Below are positions 28,866 through 36,573 of a stretch of 64,000 bases of DNA, piece after piece. Both the position numbers and the translations under genes were made by a program. This DNA is from Prevotella sp. (GTDB taxonomy: Bacteria; Bacteroidota; Bacteroidia; Bacteroidales; Bacteroidaceae), in assembly GCA_017469955.1 (NCBI GenBank), contig JAFUFJ010000006.1:62001-126000 (forward strand), read 5' to 3'. The notes under the pieces are model-generated. The model was not told the origin of the DNA. It worked only from the letters and a program-made list of their open reading frames with translations, and did not search any database. Every line of letters begins with the position of its first letter. The stretch's first letter is position 1.

Positions 28866-28972
28866 GAGAAAGCTAAGACTTTAGCCCGAGAAGTCATAGT
28901 TTTCTTGCCAATAACCCTATCCTTTCTCGGCAACAACTCTATGACTTCTCGGGCTAAAGTCTTAGCTTTCTC
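28866..28972 (-). repeat. 107-bp pentadyad repeat, copy 3
   Basis: Units in plus reading: AAAGCTAAGACTT, AAGTCATAGTTTT, AACCCTATCCTTT, AACTCTATGACTT, AAGTCTTAGCTTT, with 9-bp spacers between GAG and CTC ends. The outer 34 bp are perfect inverted repeats. The reverse complement aligns with copies 2 and 5, so orientation is minus. It lies between the convergent ends of the GH43 gene and the Nudix gene, after the GH43 terminator. Confidence 0.9.
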
Positions 28973-29003
28973 AAGAAGCCCCTCCGTTTTTTTCCGGCTT
29001 ATC

Positions 29004-29525
29004 TCATCTCTGCATGGCCAGCCACCGTTCCACTCCACGGCGTATAGAGGCCAGTCCAAACTCCTCGGGGCGCAGCTCTTCGGCAGCCATCCACAAGAGT
29101 TCGCAGGCATCGTCCATCGGCTTCATGCCCGAAAAGTCGCTGACTGCGCATCTGAAGAACAAGTCTTGGGTGGGAATTCTGAGCCCGCTGTAGGTATAGA
29201 CGTTGGGAAGCGAAAAGAGATAGTCGGCCTGTTCAATCCGCAGTCCGGTCTCCTCCTTCACCTCGCGCCTGACACCTTCCTCGGCCGTCTCTGAGGGATC
29301 GGCGAAACCTCCGGGCAGGTCGAGCGTGCCTTTTGCCGGCTCTTTCGCCCGCCGGGCAACGAGAAGCCGGCCGTCGGCATCAGTGATGAGCGCCACATAG
29401 GCCGCACTTGCATTCATGAAAAACTCGAAACCGCACTCTTCGCAGCGCTTGCTCTTCTCGCTGTTCACCGTGAAACGCGGGCTGCCGCATCGCGGACAAT
29501 AAAGGAAAACATCTAACCAATGCAT
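29004..29525 (-). CDS. Nudix hydrolase with N-terminal zinc ribbon
   Basis: 173 aa. An N-terminal zinc-ribbon (CPRCG and CEECG, residues about 10-33) resembles NudC/NADH-pyrophosphatase-like proteins. The Nudix box follows: GGFADPSETAEEGVRREVKEETG matches GX5EX7REUXEEXGU. Hydrolyses a nucleoside diphosphate linked to a moiety X; the substrate is unknown. The start is the ATG at 29525, because the TATCTTTG promoter box lies upstream at 29550-29557. A longer in-frame start at 29606 would precede that promoter. A housekeeping-type gene between the two glycan blocks, convergent with the GH43 gene. Confidence 0.9.
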   Translation of the reverse strand: MHWLDVFLYCPRCGSPRFTVNSEKSKRCEECGFEFFMNASAAYVALITDADGRLLVARRAKEPAKGTLDLPGGFADPSETAEEGVRREVKEETGLRIEQADYLFSLPNVYTYSGLRIPTQDLFFRCAVSDFSGMKPMDDACELLWMAAEELRPEEFGLASIRRGVERWLAMQR

Positions 29526-29549
29526 CTCTGCCAAAGTATTTCTCGCTCG

Positions 29550-29557
29550 CAAAGATA
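29550..29557 (-). promoter_or_regulatory. -7 box of the Nudix gene
   Basis: TATCTTTG on the minus strand, 25 bp upstream of the ATG at 29525. Supports the shorter start. Confidence 0.55.
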
Positions 29558-29639
29558 GGAATTTATTTCCTTCCGACGGCCGTTTGCAAGCCACTTTCGA
29601 CTGCAAAACCTAAAAAAAGCGAAAACTTCACGCGCTTTT

Positions 29640-29670
29640 TTTGTATTCTGGGCGCTAATGACTAACTTTG
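29640..29670 (+). promoter_or_regulatory. Consensus Bacteroidota promoter of the esterase pair
   Basis: TTTG at 29640-29643, a 19-bp spacer, then TAACTTTG at 29663-29670: an exact -33/-7 match. Transcription should begin near 29677, downstream of an in-frame ATG at 29672. This decides that the esterase starts at 29705. Confidence 0.8.
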
Positions 29671-29704
29671 CATGAACAGAAGAACATCAACACCACTTCA
29701 GACC

Positions 29705-30526
29705 ATGAACAAGAAACGATTGCTATTGACGCTTCTCGTCTGCACTGCAGTTCTTTCGGTTGCAGCCCAGAAGCATTTCCAGCAGAACCTTTATTCGGGC
29801 GCTCCCTCGGTGAAAAGCAGCGACAAGCAAGACACCGCCCGTGTGTTTGTATTCCTGCCCGACGCACGCATGTCGACCGGAAAAGCCGTGGTGATGCTCC
29901 CCGGAGGTGGCTATGAACACCTTGCAATGGGGCATGAAGGCACCGAATGGGCACCCTTCTTCAACAACCAGGGCATCGCTCTCGTCGTCGTGAAGTACCG
30001 GATGCCCCACGGAAACGCCGACGTTCCCGTCAGCGATGCTGAGGAAGCCATCCGCCTTGTCAGGCAGAACGCCCCGGCATGGCATGTCAATCCCAGCGAC
30101 GTAGGCATCATGGGATTCTCAGCCGGAGGCCACTTGGCAGCCACCGTCGCCACCCATTCGCGCGACGCACGTCCCGACTTCCAGATACTTTTCTATCCTG
30201 TCATCACCATGGACAAGGGATATACCCACATGGGGTCTCACGACAACTTGCTCGGAAAGAGTGCCTCTCGCGACGAGGAAGACCGCTATAGCAACGAGCT
30301 TCAGGTAGCCGACACGACGCCGGAAGCCTTCATCCTGCTCAGCGACGACGACGATATCGTGCCACCGGCCAATGGAGTGAACTACTACTTGTCGCTCCTT
30401 CGCCACCACGTGCCTGCCGCTCTCTATGTATATCCCAGCGGAGGCCATGGCTACGGCATCAACAACTACTTCCGCTATCACTACGAAATGCTCACCGAAC
30501 TGCGCTCCTGGCTGCGCAGAAAATAA
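29705..30526 (+). CDS. Exported alpha/beta-hydrolase esterase, copy 1
   Basis: 273 aa with signal peptide (MNKKRLLLTLLVCTAVLSVAAQ). Acetyl-xylan-esterase/BD-FAE-like alpha/beta hydrolase of the COG0657 type. The oxyanion region is VVMLPGGGYEHLA, nucleophile S139 in GFSAGGH, an acid in the SDDDD segment (214-217) and H248 in GGHGYG. Expected to remove acetyl or other acyl groups from sugars in the periplasm. The start at 29705 is chosen because the promoter -7 box ends one base before the alternative ATG at 29672. Followed 32 bp later by a close paralogue. Confidence 0.82.
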   Translation: MNKKRLLLTLLVCTAVLSVAAQKHFQQNLYSGAPSVKSSDKQDTARVFVFLPDARMSTGKAVVMLPGGGYEHLAMGHEGTEWAPFFNNQGIALVVVKYRMPHGNADVPVSDAEEAIRLVRQNAPAWHVNPSDVGIMGFSAGGHLAATVATHSRDARPDFQILFYPVITMDKGYTHMGSHDNLLGKSASRDEEDRYSNELQVADTTPEAFILLSDDDDIVPPANGVNYYLSLLRHHVPAALYVYPSGGHGYGINNYFRYHYEMLTELRSWLRRK

Positions 30527-30558
30527 AGACTCAAAGGTCGAAAAGAGAGGAAAAAGAC

Positions 30559-31389
30559 ATGAAGAAAAACATCAGAACGCTCGTCGTAGCCATCGTTTGC
30601 CTGACAGCAGTGACAGGCATGCAGGCGCAAACCCGCTTCACACAGGACCTCTGGAAGGGCAAGCCTGCCGTGAAGAGCACCGACAAGAAAGACACCGCCC
30701 GCGTCGACATCTTCCTTCCGCCGGCCGAAAAAGCCACAGGAAGGGCAGTAGTCATCCTGCCGGGAGGCGGATATACGTGGCTTGCCATGGACAATGAAGG
30801 GTATGGATGGACACAGTTCTTCAACAAATTGGGCATCGCAGCCGTCGTCGTGAAGTACCGAATGCCCCATGGAAAGCCTACCGTTCCCGTCAGTGATGCT
30901 GAGGAAGCCATACGCCTTGTGCGCCGAAACGCAGCCAAATGGCACATCGACGCCCGCCAGGTAGGCATCATGGGCTCGTCAGCCGGAGGCCATCTGGCCT
31001 CGACAGTGGCCACGCAAGCCAAGAGCGATGCACGCCCCGATTTCCAGATACTCTTCTATCCCGTCATCTCGATGGACCCGCAACTCACCCACATGGGGTC
31101 GCACGACAACCTGCTTGGCAAGAAAGTCAAGAAGATAGACGAGGCAAAATACAGCAGCGACGTGCAGGCTTCACGCCTCACACCGCGTGCCTTCATCACC
31201 TTTGCCAGCGACGATTCGCTCGTGAATCCTGAGAATGGCGTCAACTATTACTTGCAGCTCTACCGCAACGACGTGCCGGCCACGGTGTGCATCTTTCCCG
31301 AAGGCGAGCATGGATACGGCTCGCAGACCTCGTTCCGCTACCACAATCAGCTGCTCATGGAGATGGAGTCGTGGCTGCGCAGCTTTTAG
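30559..31389 (+). CDS. Exported alpha/beta-hydrolase esterase, copy 2
   Basis: 276 aa with signal peptide (VTGMQAQ). Tandem paralogue of the preceding esterase, sharing VVVKYRMPHG, VPVSDAEEAIRLVR, RPDFQILFYPVI and HMGSHDNLLGK. Catalytic residues: S141 (GSSAGGH), an aspartate in SDDSLVNP, H251 (GEHGYG). The acid-loop context differs between the copies (SDDDDIVPP against SDDSLVNPE), which may reflect different acyl positions. Same operon as copy 1 and ends at a strong terminator. Confidence 0.82.
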   Translation: MKKNIRTLVVAIVCLTAVTGMQAQTRFTQDLWKGKPAVKSTDKKDTARVDIFLPPAEKATGRAVVILPGGGYTWLAMDNEGYGWTQFFNKLGIAAVVVKYRMPHGKPTVPVSDAEEAIRLVRRNAAKWHIDARQVGIMGSSAGGHLASTVATQAKSDARPDFQILFYPVISMDPQLTHMGSHDNLLGKKVKKIDEAKYSSDVQASRLTPRAFITFASDDSLVNPENGVNYYLQLYRNDVPATVCIFPEGEHGYGSQTSFRYHNQLLMEMESWLRSF

Positions 31390-31435
31390 AAAAGCGGCAA
31401 GACTGCCCCGACTGACAACCGTCATGGACACCAAG

Positions 31436-31483
31436 AGAGGCCGCAACCTGTGCCGGCAAGCACAGGCTTCGGCCTCTTTTCTT
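31436..31483 (+). terminator. Rho-independent terminator of the esterase pair
   Basis: AGAGGCCG at 31436-31443 pairs with CGGCCTCT at 31470-31477. An inner stem ACCTGTGC/GCACAGG extends it, and TTTTCTT follows. Confidence 0.8.
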
Positions 31484-31531
31484 GGCATAACCCATAGGAA
31501 GAAAGCTGTCATCCGGCATCGGCAACCCCCC

Positions 31532-31619
31532 AAAAGCAACCCCTTCTCCTGGCAAAAGATGATGTATTGCGGGGTAAAAGATGATGTATTGCCCTCCAAA
31601 ACATCATCTTTCCCCCTGA
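31532..31619. repeat. Second-type 22-bp-period array
   Basis: Four consecutive 22-bp units, each beginning AAAA, start at 31532, 31554, 31576 and 31598. Units 2 and 3 share AAAAGATGATGTATTGC exactly. Unit 4 carries the reverse complement ACATCATCTTT of their AAAGATGATGT. Same period and word inversion as the 107-bp family, different sequence. Confidence 0.75.
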
Positions 31620-31732
31620 GAAGGCACGGTTTTCCGGCAGGCATCCCTGAGCGAACAGCCTTAAAAGGATGAAAAACATTACGGGCAAAGAAAAAAAGAG
31701 AGGAAGATTTCCGTTAAGTCGAAATTTTGCAT

Positions 31733-31740
31733 TAATTTTG
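31733..31740 (+). promoter_or_regulatory. Candidate -7 box of the thioredoxin-fold gene
   Basis: TAATTTTG, matching TAnnTTTG, 30 bp before the ATG at 31770. No good -33 box is seen. Confidence 0.5.
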
Positions 31741-31769
31741 CATGCACACTAATTGATTGCAGAAAACAG

Positions 31770-32942
31770 ATGAAAAAGAGAAGCAATATCGTCGGCATCG
31801 CCATGGCTTTGCTGGCAGGATGGGGACTGACGGCCTGCACGGGAGAGCGGTTTCAGGTGCAGGGCACGGTGAGTGATGCTACAGACTCGACGCTCTATCT
31901 GGAGCACATGAGCCTGGGTGGCGCAGTAAAAATAGACTCTGTGAAGCTCAAGGACGACGGCCTTTTCTCCTTCAAGCAGAAGGCTCCCGAGGCTCCAGAG
32001 TTCTACCGGCTGCGCATCGGAACGCAGATCGTGAACTTCTCTGTTGACTCTACTGAGACGGTATCGGTCAAGGCGTCCTATCCGACCATGGCCTCTCAAT
32101 ACGAGATTGAGGGCTCAGACAACTGCCAGAAGATAAAAGAACTGACCCTGAAGCAAATGCAGCTGCAGGCAAAGATACAGGATGTTGCGCGCGATCCGAG
32201 CCTGGGCATCACGGCAGTGGGCGACAGTGCGGAACGGCTCATTGAGGCTTATAAGGACGAAGTGAAGCGCGACTACATCTTCAAGGAGCCCATGAAGGCC
32301 TATGCCTACTTCGCTCTTTTCCAGACTATCTATACAGGTGGAGGCAGCATGCTGCTCTTCAACCCCCGCACCAGTGAGGAAGACATCAAGGTTTTTGCTG
32401 CCGTGGCGACGAGTTGGGACACCTATTACCCGGGTGCAGAGCGCGGAGAAAACCTGCACAACATTGCCATCCAGGGATTGAAAGACCAGCGCATCGTGCG
32501 CAACCGGCAGAATCAGACCATCGATGCCTCACAGGTGGATGTGACAAACATCATCGACATAGCCCTGCCCGACAACCATGGCACCCTGAGACGCTTGTCA
32601 GACTTGAAGGGAAAGGTGGTGATGCTCGACTTCCATCTGTTTGCTTCCAACACGTCGACACAACGCATCATGCAGATGCGCGACCTCTATAACAAGTATC
32701 GCGACCGAGGCTTCGAAATCTATCAGGTGGCCTATGACCCCGACGAACACTTCTGGAAAACCAAGACAGAAGCACTTCCATGGGTCAGTGTGTTTGATGC
32801 TGACGGGCTGAACAGCGTCAACTTGCTCCGTTACAACGTACAGTCGATACCCACGTTCTTCCTCATCGGCAAGGATTGTTCGGTACATAAGCGCGACGCA
32901 CAGATCAGCGATCTTGACGCAGAAATCGGGTCTTTGCTGTAA
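31770..32942 (+). CDS. Thioredoxin-fold lipoprotein with DUF4369-like domain, no CxxC
   Basis: 390 aa with a perfect lipobox (GLTAC, C23). The N-terminal beta domain (about 27-110; QVQGTVSDATDSTLYLEHM) resembles DUF4369, then a helical middle and a C-terminal thioredoxin/AhpC-TSA fold (about 255-390; LPDNHGTLRRLSDLKGKVVMLDFHLF, then VQSIPTFFLIGKD). The usual CxxC after the first strand is replaced by FASNTSTQRIM, so thiol-disulfide chemistry is not expected. Relatives in Bacteroidota are ResA/TlpA-like. Single-gene transcript with its own promoter and terminator. Function unknown. Confidence 0.75.
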   Translation: MKKRSNIVGIAMALLAGWGLTACTGERFQVQGTVSDATDSTLYLEHMSLGGAVKIDSVKLKDDGLFSFKQKAPEAPEFYRLRIGTQIVNFSVDSTETVSVKASYPTMASQYEIEGSDNCQKIKELTLKQMQLQAKIQDVARDPSLGITAVGDSAERLIEAYKDEVKRDYIFKEPMKAYAYFALFQTIYTGGGSMLLFNPRTSEEDIKVFAAVATSWDTYYPGAERGENLHNIAIQGLKDQRIVRNRQNQTIDASQVDVTNIIDIALPDNHGTLRRLSDLKGKVVMLDFHLFASNTSTQRIMQMRDLYNKYRDRGFEIYQVAYDPDEHFWKTKTEALPWVSVFDADGLNSVNLLRYNVQSIPTFFLIGKDCSVHKRDAQISDLDAEIGSLL

Positions 32943-32949
32943 TTAATAG

Positions 32950-33001
32950 CGCCACATCCTGCCTTCAATGCAACTGCTGATGGCAGGATGTGGCGTTTTT
33001 G
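32950..33001 (+). terminator. Rho-independent terminator of the thioredoxin-fold gene
   Basis: A 14-bp perfect stem: CGCCACATCCTGCC at 32950-32963 with its complement at 32982-32995, followed by TTTTTG. Confidence 0.9.
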
Positions 33002-33115
33002 TCGGTTTGAACCACGACAATCAAACTTTTGTACAATTATGTCAGAAACAGCGGTTTGGCAGAATTGAGCAAAAACTTGACTGAAAAAAAACAACATACA
33101 TTATCAAGAATGAGC

Positions 33116-33123
33116 TAACTTTG
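33116..33123 (+). promoter_or_regulatory. -7 box of the first barrel-enzyme gene
   Basis: TAACTTTG 28 bp before the ATG at 33152 and 46 bp before the ATG at 33170. The -33 region is not a clear TTTG, which may mean activator dependence. Confidence 0.55.
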
Positions 33124-33169
33124 CAATCGGAAACAGGAAAACTTTTGCGTTATGAAAACAAGGAATACG

Positions 33170-35623
33170 ATGAAAAGAATACATATTATCTTCATAACCA
33201 TGCTTGGCATGCTTTGCGCTTTACCCTTGCAAGCAGCCGTTGTCGAGACGCTTTCTTCAGGAAACGCACGTTTGCAAGTGTCGGAAGCCAAGGAGGCAGG
33301 TCAGTATCAAGTGACGTTTCTGGTCTATGACAACGAGTTTAATGCATCGGAAGAATACAATCCGACGCTGGTCATCGACTGCTATATGAAGACCTTCTAT
33401 GCCAACTATACCGACTATAAGAAGGAAAACGGAAAGCTGACAATGACAGCACGCTTCACGGCAACACCTTCGACGGTGGTGTTTGTCGTGACCGATATTT
33501 ATGAAGCCAAGGGTGACGGCAGCTTTGCACTTGACAGAGACGTACGCGTGGAAAGCCTTGGCGACAATCCTTACAAGAATGGTTTCTACACTTCGTTCGG
33601 CTTGCAGTTCAGCGATACGAACGAGTTGTTAGACTATGACTACTTTATTCCGGGAGTCTGGTACAAGCCACAGTTCACCATTGGCGGCAACATTCCTTCA
33701 GGCATACCGACCAAAGACGATACCAATTTCTTCTATCGCGACGACAGAACTCCCCTGCCTGTGGTAATGATGCGCGACAAGACCACAGGACTTGCCGTCT
33801 TCATTGTCGACCAGGATTCGCCATGCCGCACCGTGTTGGCCGATGCAAGTCTTGAAGAACAGAATGAAAACTACCAGTATGGCGGAGTAGGAGTGGTGAA
33901 GAGAAAGAAGACGGAAGGCTTCTGTGCCGTGGCCACCTATCCTGGAAGCGACAACCGCCAAGGAGGAATCGGCGAGAGACGCCATCCGTTTGTCGAAGGC
34001 TTTGACCGACACCACTACAAGGTGTTCTTCAACTTTGCGAAGACCGACGACTATGGTGTATCCTTTGAACAGGCATGGGACACGGCCTTCAACCTGTACA
34101 ATCCCGAAATCAGATATGAGGATCAAACACATGCCTACAAAGCGCTCATTGAGACAGTAGACTACTATTACCTCTCCCAAGACGGCGATTCACGACAGTC
34201 AGTATCGACCAAACAGCCGGGCTTTCCTTGGGGAGTCAACCTGAAAAACTTCTCACTCAATGCCACGACTTTCGAACTTGGTTTCGTGGGATGCCAGCCA
34301 AATGCAGGCTATGCATTGCTGCGTTACGGGCTGGATAATGACAATGAAAGCTATGCAAGCCATGGAAAGAAGGTCATAGATTTTTGGGCTCGCTCAGGTC
34401 TTTCGTCACTCGGACTGCCCAGAAGTCGTTACTATAATCAGTCAGGAATGTGGGACATGAACGGAACAACCACCATCCGGCAGGCCGCGACAGGCATGAA
34501 CGGTGTGTTGAATGCCTACTGCTACTACCTGAAAAAGACGGGCACAAAGCAGGTGCAATGGCTGACGGCCTGTGAGAAATTCGGCCAATGGCTTGTCAAA
34601 AACCAGCAGAAAGACGGCAGCTTCTACATGGAGTATGACTATAATCGCATTACCAACGGAGCGCATCCCATACAGAAATACAACAAGTATCTGACGATTT
34701 GCGCCGTGCGTTATTTAGTGGAACTCTATCTGACCACGATGAATGAAGAGTATCTTGAGGCTGCCCGAAAGGCTGCAGACTGGAGTCTCAGTCACACACA
34801 TAAGAGCTGGCTCTATGTGGCCAGTGTCATTGACAACCCGCAAACCATTGACAGCGAGTCGGGCATACAGGCTCTTCAAGGCTTTCTTTCAATGTACGAC
34901 CTGACGAAAGAGGCAAAATGGCTGGAGGCTGCAGAGCAGGCTGCTACCTATACAGAGACGTGGGCCTACATGCATGAGGTGCCGGTTGAAGACGACCAGA
35001 CGGGCGAAACAGACTGGCCTCGCGACCGAAGCATCGTGGGACAGCATATCATCACCGTGGCACAACCGGCTTGTGACCTCGGATTTGCGTGGTGTTCGTT
35101 CGCGTTTTACAGGATGTATCTCTATACGGGCAAGGAGCGTTATCTGAAGATGGCACGCATTTCGGCTCACAACACCAAGCAGTCTATGAACCTTCATCAG
35201 GCTCTTTATCCGGGACGACAGGAAGGCTTGCAGCAGGAAGCATTCACCATTCGCACGGCCAATCACTCTACACGACGGCAAAACTCGGTGATGGAAGCAC
35301 TGACATGGAACTTCGCTGCCCACCTTGACCCAATGATTCGCTTCCTTGATGCCTTTGGTACCCCGGACATCGAGGCCATCGAGGAGATGGACAAGAACGA
35401 CGTCCTTCGCATGAATGAAGAATACTCCATCCTGCAAGCAGCTGACTATGGTCAGGACATATCAGACATCAGAGAGGTGTCTGCATTGAGAAAAGATGGC
35501 GGGCAGAAGGTCTATTTAGAGGGATCATTGTTGCACGTAGTCAGGCAGAATGCACAGGGAAAACAGGAACACAGTGTATACACCTTGGCCGGAGCGTTGG
35601 TGAAACGCACAGTGGAAGATTAG
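33170..35623 (+). CDS. Secreted protein with probable (alpha/alpha)6-barrel, putative glycosidase, copy 1
   Basis: 817 aa with signal peptide (ALPLQAA). An N-terminal beta-sandwich (about 25-290) is followed by a helical repeat domain (about 310-740) with the alternating pattern of an (alpha/alpha)6 toroid (WLTACEKFGQWLVKNQQKDGSF, YLEAARKAADWSLSHTH, WLEAAEQAATYTET). Conserved with the paralogue at 42630: YFIPGVWYK, FFYRDDRTPLPVV, VIDNPQTIDSESG, and a C-terminal DPMIRFLDAFG. This fits a glycoside hydrolase or lyase, but I cannot match a named CAZy family. An ATG at 33152 also exists; 33170 has AGGA upstream and begins the signal peptide directly. Confidence 0.6.
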   Translation: MKRIHIIFITMLGMLCALPLQAAVVETLSSGNARLQVSEAKEAGQYQVTFLVYDNEFNASEEYNPTLVIDCYMKTFYANYTDYKKENGKLTMTARFTATPSTVVFVVTDIYEAKGDGSFALDRDVRVESLGDNPYKNGFYTSFGLQFSDTNELLDYDYFIPGVWYKPQFTIGGNIPSGIPTKDDTNFFYRDDRTPLPVVMMRDKTTGLAVFIVDQDSPCRTVLADASLEEQNENYQYGGVGVVKRKKTEGFCAVATYPGSDNRQGGIGERRHPFVEGFDRHHYKVFFNFAKTDDYGVSFEQAWDTAFNLYNPEIRYEDQTHAYKALIETVDYYYLSQDGDSRQSVSTKQPGFPWGVNLKNFSLNATTFELGFVGCQPNAGYALLRYGLDNDNESYASHGKKVIDFWARSGLSSLGLPRSRYYNQSGMWDMNGTTTIRQAATGMNGVLNAYCYYLKKTGTKQVQWLTACEKFGQWLVKNQQKDGSFYMEYDYNRITNGAHPIQKYNKYLTICAVRYLVELYLTTMNEEYLEAARKAADWSLSHTHKSWLYVASVIDNPQTIDSESGIQALQGFLSMYDLTKEAKWLEAAEQAATYTETWAYMHEVPVEDDQTGETDWPRDRSIVGQHIITVAQPACDLGFAWCSFAFYRMYLYTGKERYLKMARISAHNTKQSMNLHQALYPGRQEGLQQEAFTIRTANHSTRRQNSVMEALTWNFAAHLDPMIRFLDAFGTPDIEAIEEMDKNDVLRMNEEYSILQAADYGQDISDIREVSALRKDGGQKVYLEGSLLHVVRQNAQGKQEHSVYTLAGALVKRTVED

Positions 35624-35669
35624 AAATAAGAAGCAGTTAAACAATTAAAAACCTAAAAACATTACAACT

Positions 35670-36482
35670 ATGAAGAAAATTTTTACTTTAGTATCAGTGC
35701 TGTTCGTGGCAGCAAGTGCTTTTGCACAGATTCCAGTAACTGGCGAAGGTGATGGCCTTCTTGGTGAATATTGGTATGGAAGTCAGGATTTTGGCAATCC
35801 GATTCCGGCCATCTATCAAGACAGTGGCGACTTTGCCAACAACCCACATCTGACACAAGGCGGAACTCACGAGTTCGACCGCGTTGACCCTCAGATTCTC
35901 TTTGACTGGGGTTCTGGCAATCCTTTCAACGACCATCAGGATGGAACCGATTGTGGTTGTGGCACGGCTCAGCACTGTTTTAGCGTGAAGTGGACAGGCT
36001 GGCTGCTGGCTCCCGTAACTGGTGAGATGATCTTCGACCTCTGTCAATGTGATGATGCCTTTACGCTCGCCATCTATGATGTGGACGATATGGAGGATCC
36101 TATCTTCTTCTACGATGACTATTACTTCACAGGAAGCCATGCAGGTTGGAACTGGGACAAGGACTTCTGGACATTCCCCGTAGATCTTGAAGAAGGACAC
36201 TACTATTATATTGAGATTAAATACTATGACGGTTCTTGGGGCGCTCACATTGGTTTACGCTGGTATAATGAGGATTCTACAGAGCCCGAATACATACCAC
36301 AGGCACAGCTTTATTCGAAAAATCCACTGGCTGACGGCGTTAAGAACGTAGTAGTATCTGCTGCATCGAATGGTGTATACAACTTGCAGGGTGTGAAGGT
36401 AGGTGCAAGTACCAAAGAACTTCCTTCCGGAATGTATATCGTCAACAAAGACGGTAAGCAGCAAAAAGTCGTTGTGAAATAA
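35670..36482 (+). CDS. Secreted PA14-like domain protein with sorting tail
   Basis: 270 aa with signal peptide (AASAFAQ). A single PA14-like carbohydrate-binding domain fills residues about 25-210: GLLGEYWYG, FSVKWTGWLLAPVTGEMIFDL, DDAFTLAIYD, YYYIEIKYYDG and AHIGLRWY are typical strands. The C-terminus (NGVYNLQGVKV...GMYIVNKDGKQQKVVVK) is the surface-sorting tail seen in other proteins here. No catalytic domain, so it probably binds glycan at the surface. Lies 46 bp after the barrel gene and is followed by a large hairpin. Confidence 0.75.
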   Translation: MKKIFTLVSVLFVAASAFAQIPVTGEGDGLLGEYWYGSQDFGNPIPAIYQDSGDFANNPHLTQGGTHEFDRVDPQILFDWGSGNPFNDHQDGTDCGCGTAQHCFSVKWTGWLLAPVTGEMIFDLCQCDDAFTLAIYDVDDMEDPIFFYDDYYFTGSHAGWNWDKDFWTFPVDLEEGHYYYIEIKYYDGSWGAHIGLRWYNEDSTEPEYIPQAQLYSKNPLADGVKNVVVSAASNGVYNLQGVKVGASTKELPSGMYIVNKDGKQQKVVVK

Positions 36483-36501
36483 TTGCTTTTTCAGTTTTTT
36501 A

Positions 36502-36550
36502 GGTGCCTGCATCGCAAAGGTGTTTGCGGTGTAGGGCACCATTCTTTATT
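36502..36550 (+). terminator. Long stem-loop between the PA14 gene and SusC
   Basis: GGTGCC at 36502-36507 pairs with GGCACC at 36535-36540. The stem continues inward (TGCATC with GGTGTA using wobbles, GCAAA with TTTGC) to about 17 bp, followed by ATTCTTTATT. Terminator or partial attenuator; SusC begins 33 bp later without an obvious promoter. Confidence 0.6.
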
Positions 36551-36573
36551 TACTAACTCTTAAACCTTTCATA

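Larger units (their letters stand above)
31390..31769. other. Intergenic region: terminator, 22-bp array and promoter
   Basis: A 380-bp gap with no gene. It holds the esterase terminator (31436-31483), four 22-bp repeat units (31532-31619) and a TAATTTTG box (31733-31740). Just before the array, AACCCATAG and AGAAAGCT (31489-31507) echo words of the 107-bp repeat, possibly a decayed remnant. Confidence 0.55.

Noticed and set aside
29526..29606. Longer Nudix N-terminus
   Set aside because: Would start upstream of the TATCTTTG promoter box and adds residues unlike zinc-ribbon Nudix proteins.
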